From NCBI RefSeq assembly GCF_001185345.1, contig NZ_KQ236743.1, forward strand, positions 1,079,263-1,143,262: a stretch of DNA of 64,000 bases, written 5' to 3'. Shown here one piece after another: positions 28,160 to 37,057 of the stretch. Source of the DNA: Dorea sp. D27 (GTDB taxonomy: Bacteria > Bacillota > Clostridia > Lachnospirales > Lachnospiraceae). The translations under genes were made by a program, and so were the position numbers. Under the pieces are notes generated by a model. The model had not been told where the DNA came from. It searched no databases and saw only the letters and a list, made by a program, of their open reading frames with translations. The stretch's first letter is position 1; every line of letters begins with the position of its first letter.

Positions 28160-28960
28160 CTAGCACTCTTCGTTTAGTTTTTCAATCTTAACTCTTTCGA
28201 TTGTGTTATTATCTACGGAAAGAACAGCAAAGCGGTATCCGCCGTATTCTATGATACATGTCTCCTCTTCGGACGGAATCCTGTCGAGCTGGTCAACAAG
28301 AAAACCGTTGAGCGTCTCGTACTCTTCCTTTTCAAACGTCACCGGCAGCAGATCTTCCAGGTCCTCCAGATCCGTCATGCCGCTGGCAACGCAGCTTCCG
28401 TCCGGAAACATCTCAATGAGTTCTTCTTCGTCGTCATATTCGTCAAGAATATTGCCGACGATTTCTTCCAGTATATCTTCCATTGCCACGAGACCTGATG
28501 TCTGTCCATATTCATCCAGCACGATTGCAATGTGGTTCTTCTCTGCCTGCATCTCTTTGAACAGCGTATCGATGCTCTTTGTCTCCGGGATAAATGCCAC
28601 CGGCCTTATGTAGTCGCCAAGCTGCCTCACCGGTACCTGGCGCAGGTCCTCATCGAAATAGCAGGTCATTGCTTCCCGAAGGTGTATCGTACCGATAATC
28701 TCATCAATATCATCTTCATATATCGGGAAACGGGAATAGCTTTCATCAAGCATAAACTGAAGCGCATCCGCAAGATTCTCATTCCCGTCAATAGCCACGA
28801 TATTCTTCCGGTGAGTCATGATATCCTTTGCATCTTTATCCATATAGCGGAATATATTGCGAATCAATTCCGCCGCTTCCTTCCAGACACCTTCATCCTC
28901 GACGTCCTCTTTAATCTGAAATATCTGTTTCATCCTCTGAAACAAACTGCCTTCTTCCAT
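28160..28960 (-). CDS. CBS-pair and CorC/HlyC-domain protein without the membrane domain
   Basis: 266 residues. A short helical N-terminus is followed by two CBS motifs (about residues 45-165: AKDIMTHRKNIVAIDGN, SRFPIYEDDIDEIIGTIHLREAM, IAIVLDEYGQTSGLVAMEDILEEIVGNI) and a C-terminal CorC_HlyC module (about 180-262). The DUF21/CNNM transmembrane domain of typical CorC-like magnesium exporters is absent, so the protein is soluble, as Escherichia coli CorC is. It may bind adenine nucleotides and modulate a partner; the nearest magnesium transporter in the window is mgtE, far away. Confidence 0.85.
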   Translation of the reverse strand: MEEGSLFQRMKQIFQIKEDVEDEGVWKEAAELIRNIFRYMDKDAKDIMTHRKNIVAIDGNENLADALQFMLDESYSRFPIYEDDIDEIIGTIHLREAMTCYFDEDLRQVPVRQLGDYIRPVAFIPETKSIDTLFKEMQAEKNHIAIVLDEYGQTSGLVAMEDILEEIVGNILDEYDDEEELIEMFPDGSCVASGMTDLEDLEDLLPVTFEKEEYETLNGFLVDQLDRIPSEEETCIIEYGGYRFAVLSVDNNTIERVKIEKLNEEC

Positions 28961-28984
28961 AACTGCTTTTCTATACTCCTTCTA

Positions 28985-29332
28985 CTATGTATGAAGCTCG
29001 AAGCTGATCTTCAGCGCCTCATCTACTTTGTTCATTATCTGTTTGTCAAGGTGGCATACCAAATCCTTGAGCCTCTGTTTGTCTATGGTCCTCACCTGTT
29101 CCAGCAATATGACTGAGTTCTTCACGATCTGGTATTTTTTTGCGTCAATCTCTACATGCGTAGGCAGCTTCGCCTTGTTCATCTTCGATGTGATAGCGGC
29201 ACAGATGACGGTCGGGCTGTGTTTGTTCCCTACGTCGTTCTGTATGATTAATACCGGCCTGATGCCGCCTTGTTCCGAACCGACCACCGGACTCAGGTCT
29301 GCATAATATATATCTCCTCGTCTAACCTGCAC
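28985..29332 (-). CDS. mazF: MazF/PemK-family mRNA interferase (EndoA-like)
   Basis: 115 residues from a GTG at 29332, with GGAG 11 bp upstream. Characteristic blocks are [45 protein letters not shown] and [15 protein letters not shown], including the catalytic Arg and Thr/Ser positions. The family cleaves mRNA at short sequences; Bacillus EndoA cuts UACAU. In Bacillus a MazE-type antitoxin gene lies between alr and the toxin. Here only 87 bp separate alr from mazF, too little for an antitoxin, so any antidote must be encoded elsewhere or be absent. Confidence 0.9.
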   Translation of the reverse strand: MQVRRGDIYYADLSPVVGSEQGGIRPVLIIQNDVGNKHSPTVICAAITSKMNKAKLPTHVEIDAKKYQIVKNSVILLEQVRTIDKQRLKDLVCHLDKQIMNKVDEALKISFELHT

Positions 29333-29419
29333 TCTATTTCACACTCCATTTTCTTAAGATAAGATTAGTATTTCCATCTTTTTCAAATGTATTCTATAGA
29401 GCTGCAGTAATACCGGGAA

Positions 29420-30586
29420 TTATGCGAAATAATCCATCTGTTCCACAACTTCACCGTGACGGATAAATTCTCTCGGAATTCTCTTCCCAAGGTCACATAC
29501 GAATTCATAGTTGAATCTTCCGGAAAGCCCGCTCAAGACTTCGACCGGCAGCTTCTCATCTCCGTCATTTCCTACCAGTGTTACTTTATCTGCATACTTC
29601 ACATCATCTATCTCAGTCGCATCTACCATAAACTGGTCCATGCATACACGGCCGAGAATAGGTGCCTTCTTCCCATGAATCAGGACATACCCTTTATTGG
29701 AGAGGCTTCTTGGATATCCATCTCCATACCCTACCGGTATCGTGGCTATCTTTGTCTTCCTGTCTGTTATATACGTCCCGCCATAGCTCACCGGCGTGCC
29801 CGCCTCGACCCACTTGACATGTGCCACATGGCTGATAAGCTCCATGGCCGGTTTCAGCGGGACATTCTCCTTGTGTACATCCTCAGACGGATACAGGCCA
29901 TAGGTAGAGATACCGGCACGGACGAGATCCATGTTCGCCTCCCGTACATCGATGATTCCTGCACTGTTCGAACAGTGGTAATACTGGAACGTTACCCCTC
30001 TTTCTTCCAGTGTCTCCTTCATCCACACATAGTTTTTAATCTGTTTTTCCGTAAAAGACTTATCGATTTCATCTGCTTTCGCAAAATGTGTGTACATTCC
30101 TTCCATGACGAGGTTTGGCATCTCGCTTATACGCTCGATAATTTCCGCTGCTTCCTCCCCAATCATAAATCCAAGTCTTGACATTCCTGTATCCAGCTTA
30201 ATATGAATATATGCCTGCTTTCCCATTTTGACCGCAAGTTCAGACACCTGGCGGGCCATTTCTTCTGTATACAACGTCATGCGGATGTCACCCTTTATCA
30301 TTTCTTCCCGCTGATCCGGAAAGATGCAGCCCAGTACAAGCAACGGCTTTTCAATTCCGGCACGGCGCAGTACGGCAGCTTCGTCAAGCGTCGCGACCGC
30401 GAATCCCCACATGTAGTCTTTCGGGGAGAGCATTTTTGCTATCTGCACTGCTCCGTGACCATAGCCGTCCGTCTTCACGACACCGAGCATTTTCGCCCCT
30501 TCTCTGATATTGCGTCTCATCATCTCTATATTATATTCCACTGCATCCAGGTCTATCCTGGCGCACACCCTGTTATATTCTTTCAT
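29420..30586 (-). CDS. alr: Alanine racemase
   Basis: 388 residues. The PLP Lys is K38 in GVVKTDGYGHGA. Other blocks are KLDTGMSRLGF, HFAKADEID, YHCSNSAGII, RAGISTYGLYPS and the second catalytic Tyr in VSYGGTY, with VCMDQFMVD near the C-terminus. It makes D-alanine for peptidoglycan in the cytosol. Its ATG directly follows the nnr stop, so translation is probably coupled, and mazF follows, the alr-mazF order known from Bacillus. Confidence 0.96.
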   Translation of the reverse strand: MKEYNRVCARIDLDAVEYNIEMMRRNIREGAKMLGVVKTDGYGHGAVQIAKMLSPKDYMWGFAVATLDEAAVLRRAGIEKPLLVLGCIFPDQREEMIKGDIRMTLYTEEMARQVSELAVKMGKQAYIHIKLDTGMSRLGFMIGEEAAEIIERISEMPNLVMEGMYTHFAKADEIDKSFTEKQIKNYVWMKETLEERGVTFQYYHCSNSAGIIDVREANMDLVRAGISTYGLYPSEDVHKENVPLKPAMELISHVAHVKWVEAGTPVSYGGTYITDRKTKIATIPVGYGDGYPRSLSNKGYVLIHGKKAPILGRVCMDQFMVDATEIDDVKYADKVTLVGNDGDEKLPVEVLSGLSGRFNYEFVCDLGKRIPREFIRHGEVVEQMDYFA

Positions 30587-32086
30587 CTATCTGCCCTCCT
30601 GTTCTTTCATAGCCCGGCCTGCATACTCTATCAAATCAGAAGCCATGACGCTGTAGCTTCCCTTATCCAGGCTTGCAAGTTCCCCTGCCCTGCCGTGAAG
30701 ATACGTTCCAAGCTCTGCCGCTTCTCTGAGACCGAGCCCCTGTGACAGCAGACCTGCTATCACTCCTGCGAGCACATCGCCCGCGCCTGCTTTCGCCATA
30801 GATGCATTGCCTGACAGATTCACATACGGCTGCCTTCCCGCCGACATGGTGACTGTCCGTGCGTCCTTCAGCACACAGGTGACGCTGTATTCTTCTGCAA
30901 ATTCCCGCAGAATCTCCATTCTCTCTGACCTTAGCTCCGGGATGTCCTTCCCTGTCATACGGGACATTTCTTTCATATGCGGCGTGAAAATGAAGTTCTC
31001 ATGACGCAGCCGTTCAAGATACTTCTTGTGGTCAGCAATCAGATTCAGCCCGTCCGCGTCTATCACACAAGGTACTTCTACATTTTCCATCACCGTTCTG
31101 AGTATCTTCCTTGATTTGTCGCTCGTTCCAATCCCGGAACCTACGCTTACTACGTCTGCCCGGTTCAGCAGCTTGAGCAGTTCGACTTCATCGTAAAAGT
31201 CATATGTCTTGATGACAGCTTCCGGCAGAAGCGTCTGCAATATGACGCGGTTGTCCTCTGACGTATATATCTGTACGAGCCCGGCTCCCACTGTATAAGC
31301 CGCCTTGGCGTTCAGGTAAGCGGCTCCGGACATGCCCCTGCTCCCTGCGATGATGAGCACCTTCCCATACGTCCCCTTGTTGGAATCGGCTCTGCGCTCA
31401 GGAAGGAGGCGTCTGTAATCGCTTCCTTCATATGTAAAGGCCGTACCGCTCTCTTTCTTGACTTCTGATGCATCTATTCCGATATCGGCAGTCTCTACTT
31501 CCCCCGCATATTCTTTTCCCGGATAAAATTCAAGCCCGAGCTTCCTCTCTTGGAACGTCACCGTAGCGTCTGCCCGGAAAGCTGTCCCCATGACAGAGCC
31601 GTTGTCCGCACATATGCCAGACGGAATGTCTACGGCCAGCCGGTATCCCTCTGAACGGTTCATGGCTTCAACGAGCTCCCTGTAACGGCCTTCAAGATTA
31701 CGGTTTAACCCGACGCCAAACAATGCGTCCACGATGATGCTGTATCTTCCCTCTTCGTAATCTTTGGCAATCTCGGTTCCAGTCTGCCGTAAACGCTTTA
31801 TCTGCTCCTTCGTATCTTTCGAACACTGTTCTTCATCCCCTGCGAGAACAGCTGTAACGTTATGTCCCTTTTCCGCGAGCAGCCTGGCGATGGCAAAGCC
31901 GTCTCCTCCGTTGTTGCCGGTTCCGCATACGATGCATGCTTCTGTCAGATCCAGCCCGCTGCCTTCCATGTAATTCACGCATGCCTCCGCGGCTCGTTCC
32001 ATCAGTTCTAATGATGGAATCTGAAGCTGCTCAATCGTATATTGGTCCGCACGCTTCATCTGGGATGCATTCAACAGATATTTCAT
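30587..32086 (-). CDS. nnr: Bifunctional NAD(P)H-hydrate epimerase / ADP-dependent dehydratase
   Basis: 499 residues from ATG 32086, chosen because AGGAGG is 8 bp upstream. The N-terminal YjeF epimerase domain (about 1-210) has CGTGNNGGDGFAIARLL and VDALFGVGLNR. The C-terminal ribokinase-fold dehydratase (about 220-499) has GSRGMSGAAYLNAKAAY, DADGLNLIADH, FTPHMKEMSRM and the active-site block GNASMAKAGAGDVLAGVIAGLLSQG. Together they repair hydrated NAD(P)H. It sits between rex, which senses the same cofactor pool, and alr. Confidence 0.95.
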   Translation of the reverse strand: MKYLLNASQMKRADQYTIEQLQIPSLELMERAAEACVNYMEGSGLDLTEACIVCGTGNNGGDGFAIARLLAEKGHNVTAVLAGDEEQCSKDTKEQIKRLRQTGTEIAKDYEEGRYSIIVDALFGVGLNRNLEGRYRELVEAMNRSEGYRLAVDIPSGICADNGSVMGTAFRADATVTFQERKLGLEFYPGKEYAGEVETADIGIDASEVKKESGTAFTYEGSDYRRLLPERRADSNKGTYGKVLIIAGSRGMSGAAYLNAKAAYTVGAGLVQIYTSEDNRVILQTLLPEAVIKTYDFYDEVELLKLLNRADVVSVGSGIGTSDKSRKILRTVMENVEVPCVIDADGLNLIADHKKYLERLRHENFIFTPHMKEMSRMTGKDIPELRSERMEILREFAEEYSVTCVLKDARTVTMSAGRQPYVNLSGNASMAKAGAGDVLAGVIAGLLSQGLGLREAAELGTYLHGRAGELASLDKGSYSVMASDLIEYAGRAMKEQEGR

Positions 32087-32151
32087 ACCTCTCACCTCCT
32101 GTTATTTTGCCGGTCTTTTCTCATCTGTGAAAAGTTCCGGTATATAAAAGA

Positions 32152-32200
32152 ACGTGTAAAGACAAGCCTGTTCTGCACATGCCCATCATTACACGTTTTT
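32152..32200 (-). terminator. Possible weak terminator after rex
   Basis: Arms ACGTGTAA (32152-32159) and TTACACGT (32189-32196) with a 29-base loop, between rex and nnr. On the minus strand TCTTTTATA follows; on the plus strand TTTTT follows. The long loop makes it doubtful. Confidence 0.3.
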
Positions 32201-32208
32201 ATACTTCT

Positions 32209-32859
32209 TTATTCTTTATCGCTATGTTCTTCGTTATAACGGCTTATATTATAGGAAAGCCTCATAAGGCTCTCGATAAGGTGAACATTTTCGACGATAA
32301 TGTGGTCCGGCAGGTTCAAATCCGTATGTGCAAAGTTCCAGATTGCCCTTACTCCATTATCTACCAGGAGATTTGCGACTTCAATCGCCTTGTCCTTCGG
32401 GATGGTTAAGACAGCAATCTCAACATTGTTGTTCTGGACAAAGTCTTTCAGCTCATCCATCATACGAATCGGCACGCCTCTGATTGAAACTCCGTTCAAC
32501 CTGGGATTCACATCAAAGATGCCTTTCAAGATAAAGCCCCGTTTTTCAAATGCAGCGTAATTCGCAAGCGCCTGTCCCAGATTGCCAGCTCCGATGATGA
32601 CGATATTGTGATTTTCTTCCAGACCGAGAATCTTGCCGATTTCTGTATATAGATACTTTACATTATAGCCATATCCCTGTTGGCCGAACCCGCCAAAATT
32701 GTTGAGGTCCTGACGAATCTGGGATGCTGTTACTTTCATTCTCTTGCTCAAATCGTTGGATGATATTCTTTCGACTCCATTTTCCAGCAGTTCCCCCAAA
32801 TATCTGTAATATCTTGGCAGCCTCCGAATCACCGCCTGAGAGATTTCTCTTTCTTCCAC
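32209..32859 (-). CDS. rex: Redox-sensing transcriptional repressor Rex
   Basis: 216 residues from the GTG at 32859; an alternative GTG at 32871 would add four residues but sits on the ribosome site. The N-terminal winged helix has ISQAVIRRLPRYYRYL and RISSNDLSKRMKVTASQIRQDLNNFGGFGQQGYGY. The Rossmann domain begins IVIIGAGNLGQALANY, and WNFAHTDLNLPDHIIVENVHLIESLMRLSY closes it. Rex leaves TTGTTAA-N4-TTAACAA operators when NADH/NAD+ rises and so induces fermentative genes. Two such sites precede the alcohol dehydrogenase in this window; none is seen at its own promoter. Confidence 0.95.
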   Translation of the reverse strand: MEEREISQAVIRRLPRYYRYLGELLENGVERISSNDLSKRMKVTASQIRQDLNNFGGFGQQGYGYNVKYLYTEIGKILGLEENHNIVIIGAGNLGQALANYAAFEKRGFILKGIFDVNPRLNGVSIRGVPIRMMDELKDFVQNNNVEIAVLTIPKDKAIEVANLLVDNGVRAIWNFAHTDLNLPDHIIVENVHLIESLMRLSYNISRYNEEHSDKE

Positions 32860-32894
32860 TAGCCCACTCACCTTCCTGTTACGTTCTAAAAAAT

Positions 32895-32923
32895 ATTATA
32901 TAGAATTGTCACTTCAAAGTCAA
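32895..32923 (-). promoter_or_regulatory. Promoter of rex
   Basis: Minus strand: TTGACT (32918-32923), a 17-bp spacer, and TATAAT (32895-32900), a close sigma-A match, about 36 bp before the start codon. Confidence 0.7.
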
Positions 32924-32931
32924 ACTTTTAG

Positions 32932-32959
32932 TTGTATTTTGTCCTATTTTCGATATAAT
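32932..32959 (+). promoter_or_regulatory. Promoter of the ABC-F gene
   Basis: TTGTAT (32932-32937), a 16-bp spacer, and TATAAT (32954-32959). The leader to the start at 33014 is about 48 nt. Near its end CCTGC and GCAGG could pair and partly mask the ribosome site. Confidence 0.6.
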
Positions 32960-33013
32960 GAATGTTAGCGGCGCCTGCTTTTAAAGCACTGCGGGACGCT
33001 GCAGGAGGACATT

Positions 33014-34933
33014 ATGATACTAGCATGCCATGGAATAAATAAAGCATTTGGGGAAGATGTCATTGTGCGGGATGCGTCTTTTCATATAGAGGACTATGAA
33101 AAAGCTGCCCTTGTGGGGCCGAACGGCGCCGGCAAATCCACCCTGCTGAAAATGATAGTCGGTGAGCTTCCGGCCGATTCCGGGGACGTCATCGTCACGA
33201 AGGGCAAGACGCTCGGCTATCTTGCGCAGCATCAGGATATGTCGGGCGGCAGCACTATCTACGAAGAAGTGAAGACCGCTAAGGCTGAGGTCATCGAGAC
33301 GGAACGCCAGATACGTGCGATAGAACTGGAATTGAAGCATCTCGAAGGGGATGCTTTAAAAGCGCGCCTCGATACATATAACCGTCTCACCGCCGCCTTC
33401 GAGCGCGCCAACGGCTATGCCTACGAAAGCGAGATTACCGGGGTTCTCAAAGGGCTTGGATTTGACGAGACGGATTTTGGCAAAAAAGTTGACACGCTCT
33501 CCGGGGGGCAGAAAACGAGAGTTTCTCTCGGCAAGCTTCTGCTGGCGAAGCCTGATATCCTTCTTCTGGATGAGCCGACCAACCATCTGGACCTCAACTC
33601 TATCGCGTGGCTGGAGACATATCTTTTAAATTACCAGGGTGCGGTGCTCATCGTCTCTCATGACCGGTATTTCCTGAACAGGGTCGTCACGAAGGTCCTT
33701 GAGATCGAACTGGGGGCACTGTCCGTCTTTATGGGCAATTACAGCCAGTATGCTGAAAAGAAGAAGTTGATTCGTGACGCCAAGCTGAAAGAGTACCTGA
33801 ACCAGCAGCAGGAAATCCGGCACCACGAGGCAGTCATTGAAAAGCTGCGTTCTTTTAACCGGGAAAAGTCCATCAAACGGGCCGAAAGCCGGGAGAAGAT
33901 GCTTGCCAAGATGCAGCCGGCGGAAAAACCTCAGGAAGTCAACGCAGAGATACATCTTTCTCTTGAGCCTTCCTGCGTAAGCGGTAATGATGTGCTTAGC
34001 GTAGAGCATCTGTGCAAATCTTTCCCGCCGCAGCATCTTTTTTCCGACGTCAGCTTTGATATCAAGCGCGGGGAACATGTCGCTGTCATAGGTGATAACG
34101 GAACGGGCAAAACGACTCTGCTTAAGATACTCAACAACGTGACCAGCGCGGACAGCGGAACATTTACGCTCGGAACGAATGTACAGATCGGGTATTATGA
34201 CCAGGAGCACCATGTGCTTCATATGGATAAGACTATTTTTGATGAGATTTCTGATGATTATCCAGATTTGACTAACACGCAGATACGCAATATGCTGGCG
34301 GCATTCCTGTTCACAGGTGATGACGTGTTCAAGCTGATCGGCGATTTAAGCGGAGGGGAAAGAGGACGCGTATCTCTCGCCAAGCTCATGCTCTCGGAGG
34401 CGAATTTCCTCATTCTTGATGAGCCGACCAACCACTTGGATATCACCTCCAAGGAAATCCTGGAAAAGGCTCTGAACGATTACACCGGGACTGTGCTGTA
34501 TGTGTCGCATGACCGTTACTTCATCAACGAGACCGCCACAAGGATTCTGGATTTGGTCAACCAGACCTTTGTCAATTATATTGGTAATTATGATTATTAT
34601 CTTGAGAAGAAAGAAGAACTGACTGCAGTGTATGCAGGAACCGGGCAGACCGACGTTTCATCTGCACCGCCTGCAGAAGTGTCCGAGTCCAAATTGAGCT
34701 GGCAGGAGCAGAAAGAAGCCCAGGCAAAAGAGCGTAAACGCCAGAACGACCTCAAGAAGACCGAAGAACGCATTACCAGACTGGAAGAACGGGATGCTGA
34801 GATAGACACGCTCATGACACTAGAGGAGGTGTACACCAATTCCGTGAAGTGCCAGGAACTGGCAGCGGAAAAAGCAGCAATTCAGACAGAACTCGAAGAA
34901 TTGTATATAAAATGGGAAGAATTGGCCGGATAA
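33014..34933 (+). CDS. ABC-F family ATPase (YdiF-like, ribosome-associated)
   Basis: 639 residues with two ABC domains and no membrane segment. Domain 1 has Walker A GPNGAGKSTLL, signature LSGGQKTRVSL and Walker B LLLDEPTNHLD. Domain 2 has GDNGTGKTTLL, LSGGERGRVSL and FLILDEPTNHLD. A charged linker (about 240-310) lies between them, and a coiled-coil tail (about 560-639, rich in Glu, Lys and Gln) ends the protein. Length and layout match Bacillus YdiF. ABC-F proteins act on the ribosome, in stalling rescue or antibiotic protection. The short linker and the absence of an upstream leader peptide argue against a resistance role. Confidence 0.9.
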   Translation: MILACHGINKAFGEDVIVRDASFHIEDYEKAALVGPNGAGKSTLLKMIVGELPADSGDVIVTKGKTLGYLAQHQDMSGGSTIYEEVKTAKAEVIETERQIRAIELELKHLEGDALKARLDTYNRLTAAFERANGYAYESEITGVLKGLGFDETDFGKKVDTLSGGQKTRVSLGKLLLAKPDILLLDEPTNHLDLNSIAWLETYLLNYQGAVLIVSHDRYFLNRVVTKVLEIELGALSVFMGNYSQYAEKKKLIRDAKLKEYLNQQQEIRHHEAVIEKLRSFNREKSIKRAESREKMLAKMQPAEKPQEVNAEIHLSLEPSCVSGNDVLSVEHLCKSFPPQHLFSDVSFDIKRGEHVAVIGDNGTGKTTLLKILNNVTSADSGTFTLGTNVQIGYYDQEHHVLHMDKTIFDEISDDYPDLTNTQIRNMLAAFLFTGDDVFKLIGDLSGGERGRVSLAKLMLSEANFLILDEPTNHLDITSKEILEKALNDYTGTVLYVSHDRYFINETATRILDLVNQTFVNYIGNYDYYLEKKEELTAVYAGTGQTDVSSAPPAEVSESKLSWQEQKEAQAKERKRQNDLKKTEERITRLEERDAEIDTLMTLEEVYTNSVKCQELAAEKAAIQTELEELYIKWEELAG

Positions 34934-34938
34934 TTTCA

Positions 34939-34978
34939 TAGGGGTCAGACCCCTGTTAACACAGGGGTCTGACCCCTA
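34939..34978. repeat. Nested palindromic repeat, copy 2 (GGGGTCAGACCCC type)
   Basis: 18-bp perfect arms with a TAAC centre. As in copy 1, each arm contains GGGGTCAGACCCC or its complement. It lies 5 bp after the ABC-F stop and 14 bp before the reductase stop codon. Both copies are followed on the right by TCTGACAATTTATT, whose TTA is the stop codon of the neighbouring minus-strand gene. It can end transcripts from both sides. Confidence 0.85.
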
Positions 34979-34992
34979 ACAATTCTGACAAT

Positions 34993-35685
34993 TTATTTCC
35001 ACGGACGTACTCTCCCAAGCCATCCCTTTTCTTCCCAGTACTTCTTATCTACTTCTGTCGTGCCTATTTTTTTCTGCATGATTCTCATGATGTGGAACAA
35101 GACTTTCGCCCGCAATGCCGGCGTCACCTTCGCCGCATCATGCTCTATCTTCAGTGCGAGATTATTAACCGCTGTCTCTATCTTCTCCCTGCTGCTGTCG
35201 TCTATTCCGGCGCCTAGAGCGATGCCGTAAGTGTATATCCTCGCCACGCCCCAGTATCTCAGGCTGTCTGTCATGTCCCGCAATGCTTTTTTCATTCCGC
35301 TTCCGGCGGCCGTGGTGATGCACACTGCCTGCTTTCGGAACATGGACGCTTCCGGGCGGTGCACCATCCACCGGTATCCATAGTGGTCCAGAAACGCTTT
35401 CAGCTGGCCAGGCACGTGATATACAATTACCGGAGCCGTGAACACGAGGAGATCCGCCTCGTCAATCATCTCTGTAATCCGGCGCATGTATATGAGGTAA
35501 TCAGGGCATTTCTTCTCATCCTGGCAGATGCACACGGCACATCCCCGGCAGAATTCCGGCATATCCCTCGGCAGGAACAGCTCTTTCACCGTATCCCCCT
35601 CCGTCGCCGTCTTTTCTATAAACATCTTTCCTATCGTATATGTGGACCCCTTCCGCATGGTTCCGTTAATCATCAGTATATTCAT
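34993..35685 (-). CDS. Flavodoxin-fold NAD(P)H-dependent FMN reductase-like protein
   Basis: 230 residues. The N-terminal strand and phosphate loop MILMINGTMRKGSTYTI-like pattern and the later TAPVIVYHVPGQLKAFLDHYGYRW place it in the NADPH-dependent FMN reductase/iron-sulfur flavoprotein group. A Cys-rich segment (CRGCAVCICQDEKKC, about residues 48-62) resembles the cluster-binding region of iron-sulfur flavoproteins, but the spacing is not the classical one. The C-terminal 60 residues are basic and unassigned. The physiological partner is unknown. It stands alone behind AGGGGAG. Confidence 0.75.
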   Translation of the reverse strand: MNILMINGTMRKGSTYTIGKMFIEKTATEGDTVKELFLPRDMPEFCRGCAVCICQDEKKCPDYLIYMRRITEMIDEADLLVFTAPVIVYHVPGQLKAFLDHYGYRWMVHRPEASMFRKQAVCITTAAGSGMKKALRDMTDSLRYWGVARIYTYGIALGAGIDDSSREKIETAVNNLALKIEHDAAKVTPALRAKVLFHIMRIMQKKIGTTEVDKKYWEEKGWLGRVRPWK

Positions 35686-35786
35686 CTCGGTTCTCCCCTT
35701 TTCGTCCTTACATCGGTGTCTTACTACTGTATACCCTTGTATTCGGGTACAGGCCTTCCGTCACTTTGGTACACCACAAAACACGA

Positions 35787-35825
35787 TTTGGTACGTAACC
35801 TTTTTGAAAAGGATCACGTACCAAA
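35787..35825 (-). terminator. Hairpin after isocitrate dehydrogenase
   Basis: Outer arms TTTGGTACGT (35787-35796) and ACGTACCAAA (35816-35825) with inner CCTTTT/AAAAGG pairing. It starts 9 bp past the icd stop. Only a short T stretch follows on the minus strand. Confidence 0.6.
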
Positions 35826-35833
35826 ATTAGTTT

Positions 35834-37033
35834 TTATGCGAGCTTTTCCGCGATTGCCTTTATAAATCCTTCGCTGTCCAGCACCGTCGGGTTCTCCATC
35901 GTCGTGATAAGTGCCAGGTCTTTTGTCATCCGGCCCTCCTCTATCGTATCTATCGTCGCCTTCTCAAGCCTGTCCGCGAACTCCATAAGTTCATCGCTGC
36001 CATCCAGCTCCCCGCGCTTCCTGAGCGCGCCGGACCATGCAAAAATCGTGGCCACGGAGTTCGTGGATGTCTCTTCTCCGTTCAGGTGCTTATAGTAATG
36101 TCTCTGCACCGTGCCGTGGGCCGCCTCGTATTCATAGTATCCTTCCGGGGATACGAGTACGGAGGTCATCATCGCGAGAGAACCAAAGGCCGAGGATATC
36201 ATGTCGCTCATCACATCTCCGTCGTAATTCTTGCACGCCCATATATAGCCTCCCTCTGACTTCATGACACGGGCGACCGCATCGTCAATGAGCGTGTAGA
36301 AATAGGTAATGCCCGCCTCTTTGAACTTATCCTCATACTCTTCTTCAAAGATTTCCTGGAAAATATCCTTGAATGTATGGTCATACTTCTTGGAAATCGT
36401 ATCTTTTGTGGCAAACCAGAGATCCTGCCCGATATCCAGAGCATAATTGAAGCAGCTGCGTGCAAAGCTCTCAATGGATTCATTGATATTGTGCATTCCC
36501 TGAACGATACCGGCTCTGTCAAATCTATGTACCAGCTCCCGGCTCTCAGAACCGTCATCAGCCGTATATACGAGCTCCACTTTCCCCCCTCCAGGTATTT
36601 TCATCTCAGCGCCTTTGTATACATCACCGTAGGCATGCCTTGCAATCGTAATCGGCTTCTTCCAGTTCTTCACGCATGGCTCAATCCCTTTGACTACGAT
36701 AGGCGCCCGGAACACCGTTCCATCAAGGATGGCACGAATCGTCCCGTTGGGGCTCTTCCACATCTCTTTTAAATCGTACTCTTCCATACGGGCGGCATTC
36801 GGCGTGATGGTAGCGCACTTGACTGCCACTTTATATTTCTTCGTCGCGTTCGCAGAGTCTACCGTCACCTGATCGTCGGTTGCATTCCTGTGCTCAAGCC
36901 CGAGATCATAATATTCCGTGTTCAATTCGACAAAAGGTTCCAGCAGATTCTCTTTTATCATCTGCCAGAGGATTCTTGTCATCTCGTCACCATCCATCTC
37001 TACGATTGGTGTTGTCATCTTGATTTTTGCCAT
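35834..37033 (-). CDS. icd: NADP-dependent isocitrate dehydrogenase (eukaryote-type)
   Basis: 399 residues. It begins [19 protein letters not shown] and carries [50 protein letters not shown] and [11 protein letters not shown], the homodimeric NADP class shared with mitochondrial IDH rather than the enterobacterial Icd class. It oxidatively decarboxylates isocitrate to 2-oxoglutarate. With Re-citrate synthase two genes upstream it forms the oxidative branch that supplies glutamate in anaerobes; an aconitase is not encoded in the window. It is the last gene of a citrate synthase-GntR-icd operon. Confidence 0.95.
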   Translation of the reverse strand: MAKIKMTTPIVEMDGDEMTRILWQMIKENLLEPFVELNTEYYDLGLEHRNATDDQVTVDSANATKKYKVAVKCATITPNAARMEEYDLKEMWKSPNGTIRAILDGTVFRAPIVVKGIEPCVKNWKKPITIARHAYGDVYKGAEMKIPGGGKVELVYTADDGSESRELVHRFDRAGIVQGMHNINESIESFARSCFNYALDIGQDLWFATKDTISKKYDHTFKDIFQEIFEEEYEDKFKEAGITYFYTLIDDAVARVMKSEGGYIWACKNYDGDVMSDMISSAFGSLAMMTSVLVSPEGYYEYEAAHGTVQRHYYKHLNGEETSTNSVATIFAWSGALRKRGELDGSDELMEFADRLEKATIDTIEEGRMTKDLALITTMENPTVLDSEGFIKAIAEKLA

Positions 37034-37057
37034 TTTTCTGTAACTCTCCTTTTCTTT

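Noticed and set aside
32958-32984. 8-codon upstream ORF (MNVSGACF) before the ABC-F gene, as in antibiotic-inducible leaders.
   Set aside because: Its ATG overlaps the -10 TATAAT, so it lies upstream of the expected transcription start.
32880-33010. Rex operator at the rex promoter (autoregulation).
   Set aside because: No TTGTTAA-N4-TTAACAA-like sequence was found in the intergenic region.
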